This document shows, in pieces, positions 47,808-60,535 of a stretch of DNA of 64,000 nucleotides. The notes below the pieces were generated by a model, which did not search any database, was not told the origin of the DNA, and saw nothing but the letters and a program-made list of their open reading frames with translations. The DNA is from Polytrichum commune (lineage: Eukaryota > Streptophyta > Polytrichopsida > Polytrichales > Polytrichaceae). Within the stretch, counting starts at the first letter, position 1. Each line of letters opens with the position of its first letter. The DNA is taken from NCBI GenBank assembly GCA_950295325.1, contig OX485804.1:69354033-69418032 (forward strand). The letters run 5' to 3'. Both the position numbers and the translations under genes were made by a program.

Positions 47808-47974
47808 CTTAGTCTCTATTTCACAAAGGTCACTACACTTTTTTACTCTATGGAATCAACCTTTTTCTCACTAGCTTGATGTATCACTCCTTGTCACATG
47901 AGCCTTCTAGCTTTCCAAAGTTTAGAACACACGTCCTTTCTTTTTCACTACAAGGAGCACGGGTCGTTGCCACC

Positions 47975-48335
47975 ACCCTGAATGTTGTATTTAGTGTCAA
48001 ATGTTATGTTATGTCATTATGACAACTTTACCAATGACACTTGTCAAGAATAAGTTTACGAGTATTATCATCCCAAGTCACTTTTAGTTCACCCAAATGC
48101 CAGTTATTGGAACAATGTTTGGTATATTCTACATCCTAACATTTATGCAGTGAAATATTGTCATGAGTGATTGAAATTTTGATGACAAATCACTTAGTAA
48201 GTGACAATAATTGGAACATTGTAGATTTGTAATGCCCAATTTCTTTTAAAACAATTAATGACAAGTAATGGAAGGTATACATTTAGTGTTGTTGACATCA
48301 CACAGGCAGTCTTACAATCAGTGTTGACCAAGCTA
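47975..48335 (+). mobile_element. MITE family B, diverged copy
   Basis: Contains gttgtatttagtgtcaaatg, agaataagtttacgagtatt, aatcacttagtaagtgaca and gtatacatttagtgttgttgac in the order of other family B copies. Confidence 0.65.
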
Positions 48336-48689
48336 TTCATTGATACTCCTTGGTCGTGTTTTGAGGGATGTGATGATGGCATTTTATGATATCATACTCC
48401 ACATCACTTTACGCATGCTTCAAAGAAAACCGAATCAATGAAATATAGACTTCAATAAAATAAAAATTAACTCTATAAATAACACATGTCACATTCCACG
48501 TCCAAATTTTCCTATGCTTCGATGCGGCACATGCAGCGGGCCAAGGCAAGATACCCACTTCTTTGGGTTGGGCCCCCACCAACATTACCAAAGTAAAGAA
48601 GGTTAAGTAAACCTTTGATCTCCGTAGATTTGTGGTCAATTCATCTTAAGTAGATCTTCGTAGAGTAATTTTGGGGCTTCTATGCTACA

Positions 48690-49367
48690 CTAAATATTCC
48701 TACTACTCTGGGTCACATCATTTTGTCTAGAGCCCATGCTAATTCTCATAATGAGAATCAATATGGGTCACATTGCCTTTATAGTAGAAATTTTCTTATG
48801 TCAGTAAAAAATGTATTGTAATTTTCTATGTTTCTAGTGAATTAATGTGGGTGATTGTTTGTGTTTGTGTTACTTTTGATGTACGACGACTGTTTTATTT
48901 AATGTAGGGAGTTGGTCGGAAGTCTTCATAAAGACTCATGGCAAGACCTATGGTCTTGGACCCACGGTAATTCCATCTTGAGTAGGAAACTACATTAAAT
49001 AAGATATTTAGCGTTTGATTATATTTAGTGTTGTTACCACCTTACCGTGCTCAACACTAATTTTCAATTCCTTCATAATCAATGTTAGTCATAAATGTGC
49101 CGCTACCTTCCCTACTGCCGCCTCCCTTTATATATATATATATATAATTTTTTATTTTATTTATTTTTTCATATCCTTACTAACACTAATTTCAAACATA
49201 TAACTTCTACAAATTACCATAGTTGATATTTAGTGTTTGAGTTTACATACAATGTTACTTACTTTCTTAGGGTTATTGATATTTAGTGTATGTGTACGTA
49301 TTTAGTCTAGTGTGGCCCACGCTAATTTTCCACCCACACTAGTAGGACTATTTAGTGTAAATATGGG
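48690..49367 (-). mobile_element. MITE family D, copy 3, interrupted by element E
   Basis: Left part (cactaaatattcctactact ... cacggtaattccatcttgag) and right part (tagtgtggcccacgctaa ... actagtaggactatttagtg) together form one reversed family D element. They are separated by about 320 bp of element E. Confidence 0.7.
48990..49306 (+). mobile_element. MITE element E nested in family D
   Basis: Starts ctacattaaataagatattt and ends gatatttagtgta. Its left 110 bp (gtttgattatatttagtgtt, accgtgctcaacactaattt) is also found inside both F elements near 43,850 and 50,400, so F carries a copy of E or they share ancestry. Contains (TA)n at 49,131-49,147. Confidence 0.65.
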
Positions 49368-49701
49368 CTTAGGTTATCTAAAAAAAGAAACCTACATGAT
49401 GTACTATAATCGATTGGCATTTCGTGTTGGATGAGCTAATGTTGGTGGGGGGACCAACTCAAAATGGGCCGATAGATGGGGAGACCCGACTGTTAGTTAC
49501 AAATGAACCGATCGAGTTTGAGAAATACACCCTAACTACCATAATGTCACCCTTCTCTTATACCCCGAAACCCAGGCAATGGATGTGCTCAGTTTATGTC
49601 TCCCTCCTTGTTGTCACATTTCCCTCCCATGTATCACACGTTTTGACATCAAAACAATTCACCAAACAATTCAAACCACACACTCGCACACATCATTGTC
49701 A

Positions 49702-50812
49702 GGGCCGGTTTACATTATAGACCATGAAGTTGGACCATGGCTCTGCAAGGCAGCTGATTGGCTTTTGAAGTTGTCCCGGGACAACTTTGGTTTACACTAA
49801 GAAAAAATTGTCAGAGGGATCATGAAGGTCGAGGTCCCCAAAATATAAATTTTAACGCCTAATAAATGCACTGACATGGTCCAACGGGTTTTGCAGTGAG
49901 AGAGGCAAAAGAGGTGGTCTGGTAGGAAAAGGCAAGGGCCCATGGCAAAGAAATGCCATTTTATTAAATTTTAATGAATCTACCCTCTATGTGCCTTAGT
50001 CATATCATAGCCCATGAGACATAGTGTTACTACCTTGCCCTACCCCTTAAACCGGCTCCCACGTGTTTCTCCAAACAACGTGGGACATCTAAAACTCAAG
50101 AATTTGAGTGCAGATTTGTTTTTTGGTTCTACCAACTGAAATGTTTGGAATTTGTGGGCTTGTAATATACTGTTGGAAAGGTCTTGAAAATACCTTTCCA
50201 ACGGTATATTACACGCCCCAAGAAAATGTAAAATTACAGTTGAAAAACGAAAAAAAAACATATGTAGTCGTTTAGTGACTGTAGATCAGGGTGGTCAAAA
50301 GAACTGCAATGGGAAATCTTCTAACACTAATCATCAAAGAATTGAACTTTAGTGTTGAGCAAGCTATGGTGGTAACAACATTAAATATAATCAAACACTA
50401 AATATCTGATTTAGTGTAGTGACAACACAAGGTACATGTCACATGTAATTACAATGAACATGTACAAATTGAATCGCTCATTTTTTGGTAAAAATTGTTG
50501 TGAGAAGATTTGCAAGCCACATCTTCGACACATTCAACAAGAAGTGAAGACAAGTGAAGACAAAGAAAAGACAAGAGAATGGTCAAACTGATTTTTTTTT
50601 CAAAATTGCCCTTTTTGGGCATGTATTAAAAAAATCAGCACCTTTACATTTTGGTGTATGGTCATTCTTCTTGGTCCACATTCGGTTTACACCTAGTGAG
50701 GGGCCCAAGTCTCTTACAACTAATTTTTTATGAAGTCGGACCATGAAGTCGGACCATTTACAAAGGCCATCTTCCATGGTCCGACTTCATGGTCCATAGT
50801 GTAAATTGGCCC
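49702..50812 (-). mobile_element. Element F, copy 2
   Basis: Reverse orientation of copy 1. Ends gggccggtttacattataga and complement, with exact TCA target duplication (49,699-49,701 and 50,813-50,815). Contains the shared frame at 50,040-50,261 (minus). Confidence 0.88.
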
Positions 50813-50984
50813 TCATTATTGTAATGTGAACTTTGTGTTACTCCATAACATCGCGCCCTACACTAATTCTCTATCATCACGCATTCATGCTTAACACTAC
50901 AGACCTCTTTAACATCACGTGCACTTTGGTTCCCACAACAAGTGAAATTAGAGATCCCGCTATAACCGACGGAGCTTTACCCGA

Positions 50985-51605
50985 TTTTTAAGAAATACTT
51001 TGGTTATTAGCTAAAGTCAAGTGGGAAGGGGACATTAGAGTGTAACTTAGAGGTCGAAGCTCCAAACCTTGGGAGCTTTACCGACCATTTTAGAGGAACT
51101 TATAGAATATAGTGGCATGTTGGCACCACGGGCCTTGGCTTGGTGGTTAGGGCTCATGGCCCCCAATGAGGAGGTTGTGGGTTCTATTCCCCATGCCGGC
51201 GTGGTGCTCACCACCTTAGTCCACCCAACTATGGTGGGGGGTCCTTGGACCTTGTTGTATGGGTACCTCAAAGCCCTTTGGGGGGATACCATGTCCAGTA
51301 TCTTCAAGGCACTTGTGGCTAGCTAGAAACTAGTATGGTGTGTCACTATAGTGCCCATCCTCGAAAGGGGAGAGTAGTATTGCCCCAATGTCCCCTTGTC
51401 CGGTGGGCATCGGGTCATTGACATTACGAACGGACACTTTATTCACGCCGGCCCCTTGCTAATAAGGGACCGGAGTTTCTATCTATTTTTTCTATCTATC
51501 TAGTTGAAGGAACACGAAAGATGCCAACATGCCACTCGATCGGTTGGGCTTGGAAACACTAGGGTTTTGACCGACTATTCCCCCAAAGTTTCCTTGGTGA
51601 CATTG
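50985..51605 (+). repeat. Dispersed repeat family G, copy 5, split by a SINE
   Basis: Family G left part (gaccattttagaggaactta) ends near 51,112. It resumes at ggaacacgaaagatgccaac with ggttgggcttggaaacacta and gggttttgacc. Confidence 0.6.
51113..51512 (+). mobile_element. tRNA-derived SINE (about 390 bp)
   Basis: Starts near accacgggccttggc. It has an A-box-like TGGCTTGGTGGTTAGGGC (51,137-51,154) and a B-box-like GGTTCTATTCC (51,180-51,190) at tRNA spacing, then a long body and a tctatcta-type tail. It interrupts repeat G. No clean target duplication was found. Confidence 0.7.
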
Positions 51606-52416
51606 AAATGGGCTTCAAGTGTCCTAACTTAATTTAGCCGAGATTTGGTCACACTAAGTCTCCACCAAGGAGGCTCGCCACTTGTCGACATGAGGTGCGT
51701 CCCATTATTGCTAATGGGTCCACCCCTGACGGGTTTCTCGTAAAGCAGATGCCAGCCTCCTGAAAGCCCAAAAAGCTGCATACAAAACAATGGACGCGGA
51801 AAATCGAACCCCCCTCCTCCCTACACCGATTATCCCAATTAGTGCATGCTCGTTACTATGCGGAGTCACTCATTGCGTTCACTATTTGCGGTAGAGGCAC
51901 CCATAACCGATCACGTAGTCCGAGGTTGTGTGCCACATCTGGAGAAGTATAAGGCAATGCAATTTGATCTCATGTGCATGAAGATAGCAATCAAGAGGGC
52001 TGCAATTTTTTTTGGTCATTTCATTCTTTACATTGAAATTATTGTGAATTTTTGAAGCCAAGTGTTGACTTGGACATATTACCAACGGCTGGATTCTGCT
52101 CATTTTAACCGCTCATTCCTCTTCACTCTAGCACTCGAAATCAAGACGTGTGATCAATTTCAACTTGATCGAAATCCAGTCCCAACTTGATTGAAATTCC
52201 GGCACCCTATAGATTGTTGACAAGTTCTTGATTGGAAATAGGCGCCTCTACTATAACGAGAATGTGACATTTTACCAAGAACAATCATTCATGTTTTATT
52301 ATGTCCAAACGACCTATTGAACTTTTGTTAGTAAAAGCATAAACTCATGAGTACGATGCTATTGCATTGTGTGACTCCGAACAATAACACACACTAATTT
52401 GGATAATCAATGTTAT

Positions 52417-52618
52417 TACAAATGAACTGGTGGAGTTTGAGAAACAATCGTTGAACTTCAAGACTTCAGGATTATTGCCCCATCATTCTAGAAGAATCTA
52501 TGAATATACCTTGATTTTAATAAAGAAAAACCAAAAAATCGCAACATGTAACCAACCGGTTGGACTTGGCAACACTAGGATCTTGACAGATTATGGCTGA
52601 AAATCTTCCCGGACACTA
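52417..52618 (+). repeat. Dispersed repeat family G, copy 6
   Basis: Best-preserved left end: acaaatgaactggtggagttt, then gacttcagg, tcattctagaagaat, gcaacatgtaacc, gatcttgaca and cttcccggacac. Confidence 0.7.
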
Positions 52619-54829
52619 TTCTAAAAACGTCTCTTCCAAATTTGGAAGGGGGAATTGTCGAATACAAACATGCCTTTCATTATCCAGCATAAAAGCCCTC
52701 AAATAGTATTCTAGAGGGCTCTCTATTCCGACACAAAATGAAAAATTCCAGGTCAAAATTTGTTACATGTCATGCTCACATTCCATAAGATCATCTTGTA
52801 TTCCATGTGGAAATTACATTCCAACACATGTAAGTATGGAATAGAGAGTCCTCTACGGTATGCAATATGGAGGTGACTTTGTTTAGTTGATTTCACGGGT
52901 AGGTCACTTAGTGCATTTTAAAAATGACGTGCGGCATAATATAGAGAGGATTAAAATCATTTGAAATAAAAATTATAAAGGAATTCCAAATAATGAAGGG
53001 GCCATTAAAAGTAAACAATCTCATTATAAGTAAGTTAGATGGACATAAAATGTGGGCCATTATTTTTTTGTAAAATTAATACAGGGGCTGAAGATAAGGA
53101 TTCTAGAAGGTATGTTTAGTATGTTTGCTATGGTTTCCTATGTGTTTTCTTCATAACTTTGTTTGCAATGATATTACTGTTTGCACCCTTCTTTGTTTCC
53201 ATGGTTTCCCTTAACACTCGTCAATGCGTTAGGAAGTAGATTAGTTTTTTATTACTTAAAAGGAATATAGAGTACAAAAAATTGCAGTGACTTGGACAAT
53301 ATAAGTAATGGAAAGGTGCAAACAAATGGGCCATTTTTTAAATTTAAGTAATTATAGGGAGGCTTTAATTCAACCCTTGAAGGTAAATAGCCCCAAAACA
53401 AAAAACCCCCAGCCGCACGTGGTGCACAAAAATGCCTTAGAGTGACCTACCCGTGGTTGATTTGACACTGGAATAAGCTTCAAAGACCCTGAAGGAGTCC
53501 ACTTGAGGTCATTTGAGATGAATCAACAAGAACCTTATAGGAAGTCAAGTTTTTCAATGTGTGGATGGATGAGAGGCATGTTCATATACGATACTCCCCT
53601 CTCTTCATCCATAAAGAGGATATGTCAATCTTTTTGCAAAAGCAACTACTTTGTTTTTTCTTCTACTTATCAACCCACTTCTCCTTTGATATCAAACCCC
53701 TAACTTCCCAAGCAACCCATTAATTGGTTGATGGATGATTTCTTTCATGTGTTAACCCCACCTAGCTTATTCATCAGCAACCAAACTAACTATAAACATC
53801 AAGCTAGCATAGATATCTACCCATAGACACATGACCTGTGCAATTTGGGGATGATTTGAATGCGTAAATCACATGTCAAAATGGGAAGTGGTCATGTTTT
53901 TGTTGTGTTGGGAGCTCATGGGAGGGTGTTGACTCCAATCAATGGTTGCAATCCAATGCAAAAGTTTGCGTAAAAATCAATGATGTTTATTATGATGAAA
54001 GTAAATTCTCTGTTTATGTAAAAATGGCCTCTCTGCTCACATCAACCGTTCAATTTAACTTTTGGACACATTTTTGAATCATTCCTTGCATATATGTAGT
54101 TAGAAATACGGGACAATGTACATAGGGGAATGCTATCATATGAGCGGTGAGCGATGAGTGGTAACATATGAGCGGTGATCGAAAAATTCTAAACAGTGTT
54201 ACGGTCACATGTTTCCATAACGTGGATTATTTGCCATGAAAAGATGGACCATGTAGATGGGGATGGACAATTTACATGGTTATTCTATACACCAATCAAA
54301 TTCATATGCACTTTGGATTGTATTGTTGTGATCAGTAGATTGTTACAAAATGAGATTAAATAACAGTTGCCAACACCTATAAAGGTAGCAATGAAATCAT
54401 GTATGGAAATTGTGCAATGGACTTGAGTAATATGTCTTATGAAATGATGCTAGGGAAGATAAAATTGGCACACAAAACGAAGTCAAGTGATTGTTGTTTT
54501 ACCAATAAAGGCATAACATGAAAACCAACTCACACAAATCCAAATATAACGTCTAAGACTAACCATGATGTTCTTCATTGGCCTCTTCTGCCTCATTATC
54601 TACAAATGCCAACCAAACCACCCGTCGGGATCTTTGATGAGAGACCACTATTGAGGAAGCCGCCATAACATGTGCGGCATTCTCTATATGTGGAGGAAGC
54701 AACATCAAGTTGTGGGGTGATTGTAGTTGGCTCAAACTTATGTTCTTATGAAATAGAAATACAAACTATTTGAAACTGTAGCCATATGCAAAACTAAACA
54801 ATACATATATCAAATGTCAACCAAACTTA
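52619..54829. other. Intergenic with a spaced inverted repeat
   Basis: ctagagggctctctattcc near 52,700 and ggaatagagagtcctct near 52,838 form a spaced inverted repeat of about 155 bp. Otherwise AT-rich and without recognised genes. Confidence 0.4.
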
Positions 54830-57800
54830 CTTACTAATGCGATAACGCTATGTAACCTTCCAAACATGTTTGTCTTCATCCGCGAGGGAGGTAGTGTGAG
54901 GTACACTTCCACATGTGAGGAGAGGAGTCTCCTTACACAATGGAGACAAAATGGACTCAAATATGGCCAAATCACCCTCCAAGGCACCAAGGTGGCAACC
55001 ACTTTGCTTACATGCATGAATGGAAGACACAACATAGAAATCAAGCATTAAACACACAAAAAAAACATAGACAATGAGCAATCAAATATGATTGATTGGC
55101 ATTGAGGTCTATAATCACATGCAAGTGTATAGGCATCAAGTAACACATCTTTGGGTTTAGTTAAAGCCTTGATCAAATCTGAAAGCAAATGTGAGTCTTT
55201 CTTTCGACCACCTCTCCAAGGGACCTCGTTGTTCATGAGCTGAGCCAGAAAATTGGTTAAATTACATGATATGTTGGTGGCTCCCACATCCACCTCCGGC
55301 ACACTCTCACACTTTCAAAACACAATACAAGTTGATGATCTTGCATTGCAAACAAAAACGAAAATGCAAAATCGTCAAGTCTACAAAAACAGAAATCATG
55401 TTAGAATGTATCAACAAAGTCCCAAATAAACACGCAATAATTAAGAATTTTACATTGAACAAATTATCATTTACCCTAGGAATTTTGTCAATTCCCGAAC
55501 ATAAAGGCAACTCACTGGTGCCCTCCCAATCCTTTGCAATTACAATAATCGTAAGTTTACGCATAAGCCATTACATCCTACTTAGTTTATTTTACTTTAG
55601 GCATGAATACATGCATGCAATCATCCTCATGAAGGTAAGCATTAGCGGATTTTAAAATGGCCTCAATGTTGGAAACAAAGGGTGCATTCCACTTCAAAAT
55701 GGTGGTGGGTGGTGAGGAGACATTTGGAATGGGTAGCCCTTTTGGCAAGTCTACAACTATAAGGTGAAACTATACTTTCAACCTCATGAGGACATCTACA
55801 ATCAAACAACATCCACAATTTCATATTACATCATTAAGCAAATTCTATTAAACAACGATAATGGACCTCTGTGAGGCCAAATCCACCACCCTTAAGCGTC
55901 CTAGTCCGGGTGATGACTTTGAGAATCACATTTATCTATTACAACATTGAACCATGTGCAAGGTAATTTTCATGTTCGAACGAACACGTATTGTCTCACT
56001 CATTGTGCTTTATTAATGTTGGCCTCTTGGCTTGTGCTAGAGTTGGCTTTCTCAAGAGTCCAACCCGCGGCTTTAGCCACACATGCCCTTAAGGACATTC
56101 CCCTCGCTCGTTTAATCTTCACTTCCTTTTTCTTGTCATTGCAAGAATCTTCCACATTCTCCATTAATAATGTAAGTGAGTTATTTTGACCGGGAGGTTC
56201 AAGTGTTGAAAAACACTTTTCTCAACGGCTAAACACACTCATACAAACCCACACGTGGCACAAACTAGCCTAATGGGTCTAACTACTTAGCCACTCCTAA
56301 AATGGCCTAATGTAATCTAGTTTTTTATATGCTAACACCCACTAATTGGGCTTAGCCTTGCTAACCCCTAGATATCCTAATGGTGGTTTGCAACTAACAA
56401 CATGATTTAACCTATGCTTAGTTTTAAGCCTTTAAGCTGCCCCAGTAGCCTAATTCGGTTCGTCCCAGCTGCTTAGTAACCCTCCTTCAGTTCGTCCAGC
56501 TGCTTAGTAGCACTAACCCGGTCGCCTCGGCTGCTCCAGCAGCCTGGTTCAGTTGTCCAGCTGCTTAGTAGCACTAACCCGGTCGCCTCGGCTGCTCAGC
56601 AACCCTCCTTCAGTTTGGACCAGCTATGGTTGAACAGAAATTTAAGCAATCCTACAACCATTCTAAACTCCTAGTAGTTAATCTAACATTTCCCTAATCT
56701 ATTAACTAATACCTAATCTATCCTACTAATTTCCCCAAGTTAACCCCCAATCACACGTGTCTATCTAGTAATTCTAAGGGGTCCCTCCACGTGAGAGAGA
56801 TTGAGAGAGAGAGCTTAACTAACTACCTTCACTAAAAACTAATAACCCACACACGTGGCTCAAGCTCTTAAGAGCTTGCTCCCTTGAGAGCGCTTGATGG
56901 AGAGAGAGGGAAATGAGAGAAAAAACACCTTAAGTAGCAAAGAGGGAGAGAGGGGGAGAGGGAGAGAGAGGTGAGGATAGGGTGAGAGGATTAGCACCTC
57001 CAATCACAATCCTTTAACCCTCTCCTCCAAAGTAGGGACTAATCCCCATCCACCAAGCTTCCTTCTTCCTAAACTAACAAAGTGGATCCAAAAGTGGGCA
57101 TTTAACCCGCGGAGCTCACCTTGCTTCACCTTACCCCCCACTCACATAATCAAGGCATCCTCTTATTGAAATCAAACCTTGAAATAACTACACAACACAT
57201 TCTAATGCCTAAACTTGAATCCACACCACACTTCACTCTTTTTATGTTTTGTGAATAATCATAACACATCAAAGTCAAACTAAAATTGGTTTCGAAGAGT
57301 TAATCACCACATGTGGGCACCATTTTGGGCTCACAACCTCAACGAAGGCATATATACCATTAATTTTTTTTTAAATCCAACATGTTCACCATGATATATA
57401 GGTTGTCGATCAACACCATTATCCAAAATCGATGTGATTTGTGTATTCTACTTCATAAAGAAAACATGTTGCAAACCTAATGAAGAAGAAGAAGAAATGA
57501 CCATGCTATCTTCATTAAGATGTTGTGGTTCTTGTTATGAATGTTGTTGAGAGACATGAGTAGCATTCAAATTGGAAGCATGCACTCTAGAAGGGCTAGA
57601 AGATGGCCTCCCCAAAGGCAACATGGACTCAAGTTTTGTCTTGTGTGTTGAGTGACAACCAATTTGGAATTGCGTTTGCATTTTCCACCTTTCTCCACTA
57701 GCACTGATGGCACCTATGGTAGAACATGAAGAACATTGACCATGTCATGATCGTCATCCCCACCTATGATAGTTCTAGCTTCTACTCTCTCCTCTTTCTT

Positions 57801-57888
57801 GTTTGTAGGATGAATTGTTAGTGGACACTCAAGAAACCACGGGTAATTTTGTAAATTAAAGTGGCATTTTCCCATGTCCTCAACTATA
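54830..57888 (-). pseudogene. Degenerate N4/N6 DNA-methyltransferase-like gene
   Basis: Several minus-strand pieces look like one decayed gene. Block 57,888 onward: FLECPLTIHPTNKKEERVEA, then ARTIIGGDDDHDMVNVLHVL, an in-frame stop, then VEKGGKCKRNSKLVVTQ, and by a frame change a Ser-rich stretch. Block 56,167-56,002: MENVEDSCNDKKKEVKIKRA, Lys-rich. Block 55,768-55,450: FHLIVVDLPKGLPIPN (candidate motif IV position), HEDDCMHVFMPKVK, then three stops and a frame change before IAKDWEGTSELPLCSGIDKI. Block 55,290-55,110: SDLIKALTKPKDVLLDAY (like motif X/I of N4/N6 methylases). Block 55,005-54,860: CKQSGCHLGALEGDLAIFES (end of motif I). The order IV before I is the permuted topology of beta-class enzymes. 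A GC-containing repeat block at 56.2-57.3 kb separates two parts. The family call is moderate; that the gene is broken is clear. Confidence 0.45.
56445..56640. repeat. 61-bp degenerate tandem repeat
   Basis: ccagctgcttagtagcactaaccc occurs at 56,496 and 56,557 with partial copies on both sides. It lies in the 56.2-57.3 kb insertion-like block within the methyltransferase-like pseudogene. Confidence 0.75.
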
Positions 57889-59195
57889 CTGTAAAGAAGT
57901 AAAATGCAAAATTCACTTTTTGTGGTCTAAGCCGGAAGGTTGTCATTAAAATAAATGATAGCAAAATGATTACAAAGATTAATACATGTATATAACACGC
58001 TTGATAACAATCTTTTCACCAACGTACTCCTCAAGTTTGGACGACTTACTGAATGAGGTTTTACCCCTAAACTTGTTCTGAAGCCTTTTGGTTTATAGAA
58101 GAATTTGCCACTTTTCAATGTAATCCTATGCGGAAACGATATTATCTTTTAATGATATTGGACCCATATCAGATTTACCCATGCTCTCATCCTACATGCT
58201 CCAAGTGTGAGACCAAGAACTTAAAACTTGCTAAATGCAACTACCATAACTAGTTTATGCATATTGAGTAATTATGGAGGACAAGACAATACATGAGCTC
58301 AAAAAGAGACTTTCACAAGCTAAGTTACTAGCATGGGCTCTTTCAAGTCACCAATAGAAAAACGAAGAGATTTTCGTGACATGCGACTAGAATTCCACAA
58401 ACGCAACCACCGCACTTTGTATTTGTTGCCATCTAGAGTTGTGAGAATCATTTGCAAACTTTCCACCGTCATATGCAACTTTGCAATGAATCCAAAATGT
58501 CTATAAATTTGTATGACGTACACATGTTAGAATTGCATTCAACATGGCATCTAGTAGATACACAAATCATAAAAGGATACGGTGAGCACCAACATCTTTA
58601 AAAAAAAATCCATAATGTGAGCATGATTTCAATATCAAATAGTTTATCAAATTTATCTTTTTGTATATATTTGATGGCCTACTCTTGCTAATCTCAAGCC
58701 AAAGGAATCTTATAAATGTATTTCATCAATGCCTTTTTGTTGCAACTGATTTTTTCCCTTTGCACCACCATCGTTATTTGTATCATAAATAAAGAGTGTT
58801 GAGTACATATAAATACATGGACAAACCTCCAACCATATTAGAATGACAGTTTATAAGGTACTCACCCTGTACAATAATTGGGTAGACACATTCAAAGTAA
58901 GGGGCTACCAAATATTTTTATGTCATCAATAGACACAAGCATCAAAAGTGCAACAAATAGAAGATCCCAAAAATCTTGAAGTTGAAGGATGTCCAAATGG
59001 TTTATCCGGTGAAACTTGTGAACCAAAATTGTCTTTAGGTGGTAACTCTTTGTGGACCTATACAAAGAAGATGTTAATAAATGACACTTGTAAAACTAAC
59101 AAGAAAAAATTAACAAACCAAAACAAATTGTTGTATCAGAATATGCACATGTATACACTGTGTATAGCATCAAGCAATACACTGATTGAATCTTG
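57889..59195. other. Mostly non-coding; possible upstream remains of the pseudogene
   Basis: Minus frames at 57,927-58,118 (GKFFYKPKGFRTSLGVK) and 58,320-58,523 (TLDGNKYKVRWLRLWNSSRM) have protein-like composition and could be earlier exons of the same decayed gene. This is not established. Confidence 0.25.
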
Positions 59196-59199
59196 AGGA

Positions 59200-59715
59200 T
59201 CCAAGAAAAACCTTGACAAACGCTACAAGAGTCAATTTTCAAGATTTTTTTAAATGAAATAAAATCCAGAACCAACTCTCATGTGCCCAATGGTTTCAGA
59301 ATTTATTCTCTTGGTTCCACGACAACAATGATTTCAATCTTTTGGGTTTTTTTCCCAAAGCTCTAGAAAACTCTAAGAAACATTGCAAGATTAATTTTGA
59401 AGAATTTAGGAGAAATCATATGCCAATATTTTGAAAATTGTCATGTTGGTTCCAAGACAACAATAATCAAATTTGTGGGCATTTTTCTAAAACCCTAAGA
59501 AACTCTTGGAAGCGTTGGAGATTCATTTTTGAGGGGTCTATAAATAATAAAATAAAATTTGGAACCAACCCTCATGTGCTAAATATTTTGAGAATTGATG
59601 TCTTTGATGCATTACAACAACATTTCAATTTTTGAAGCATTTTTGAAAAGCCTTGGGAAACCTTGGGAAATGTTTGGAAAGTACATTTTGAAGAATTTAG
59701 ACTACATGACCAATA
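59200..59715. repeat. Degenerate tandem repeat, period about 130-160 bp
   Basis: Three to four units, marked by ggttccaagacaacaat, catttttc-aaa-cc-taagaaactctt and cattttgaagaatttag, with ggaaccaaccctcatgtgc between them. Confidence 0.65.
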
Positions 59716-60535
59716 TTATGACTTACAATGAGGGCATTGTTTCAATTGGTGATCATGAATGTATGTGCCTATTCCTTAACTACCAATTTGGATAGGATCC
59801 ATATCAAATATGGCCTCCTAACATATGCCATGACAATACATTGTCATGTTGAGATGCCCTCGTGAAATATTGTGGAAATGATATAAAAAAACATTGGATA
59901 AAACAAGACTCATGGATGGGTGCTATGTCATCGGTGTTGTGGCCATTCCATACCCATTATAAGAGTCATCATCGCTATTGTTTCAATCATCTTTTGATGG
60001 TTATGTCATCCTTGTGTTGCAATCTTTGATGGATGGGGTTCTTACTTCCAGTGGATGCAAGATGGATATAATGGACATAATGGACATAATTTATGATGGT
60101 CATCCTTGGTGCATTACCAAGACAATGAATATCCAAAAATAATTTTGGTTTGACATTTTGTCGCTCCACATGTGCTGGTCATCTTCAATACCCCCAACAA
60201 ATTTTGTGACTATCTTCTCCAAAATGTGGGTATTCAGAATTCCAGCGAGTGGGTTAGATCGACAAGTTAACCATTTACAATTGGTAATATGGTCCTAGAG
60301 AACTCTAAGTTGGAATGTATGGCATGTCATTCTACGCCGATCTGTATTGTTGTGTATCATGCATGCATTGTTTAGGTCCATTCGACAACCCTTGATGTCT
60401 AGGGTTTGCAATCCCCTAAGCGTCCATGACCAACTTTGTGTCTCATGGCACATGTCGCGAGTCTTTGGAATCGCATACCAACGTGTTGCTAATAGGGTGA
60501 TGAAACATCTACTACAAATAAACTTGGCTATTGTC
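59716..60535. other. Intergenic, no gene recognised
   Basis: A short triplicate atggacataatg-ac near 60,070. Nothing else supported. Confidence 0.35.

Noticed and set aside
51069-51326. 85-codon frame at 51.1 kb
   Set aside because: Falls inside the tRNA-derived SINE with A and B boxes; not a gene.
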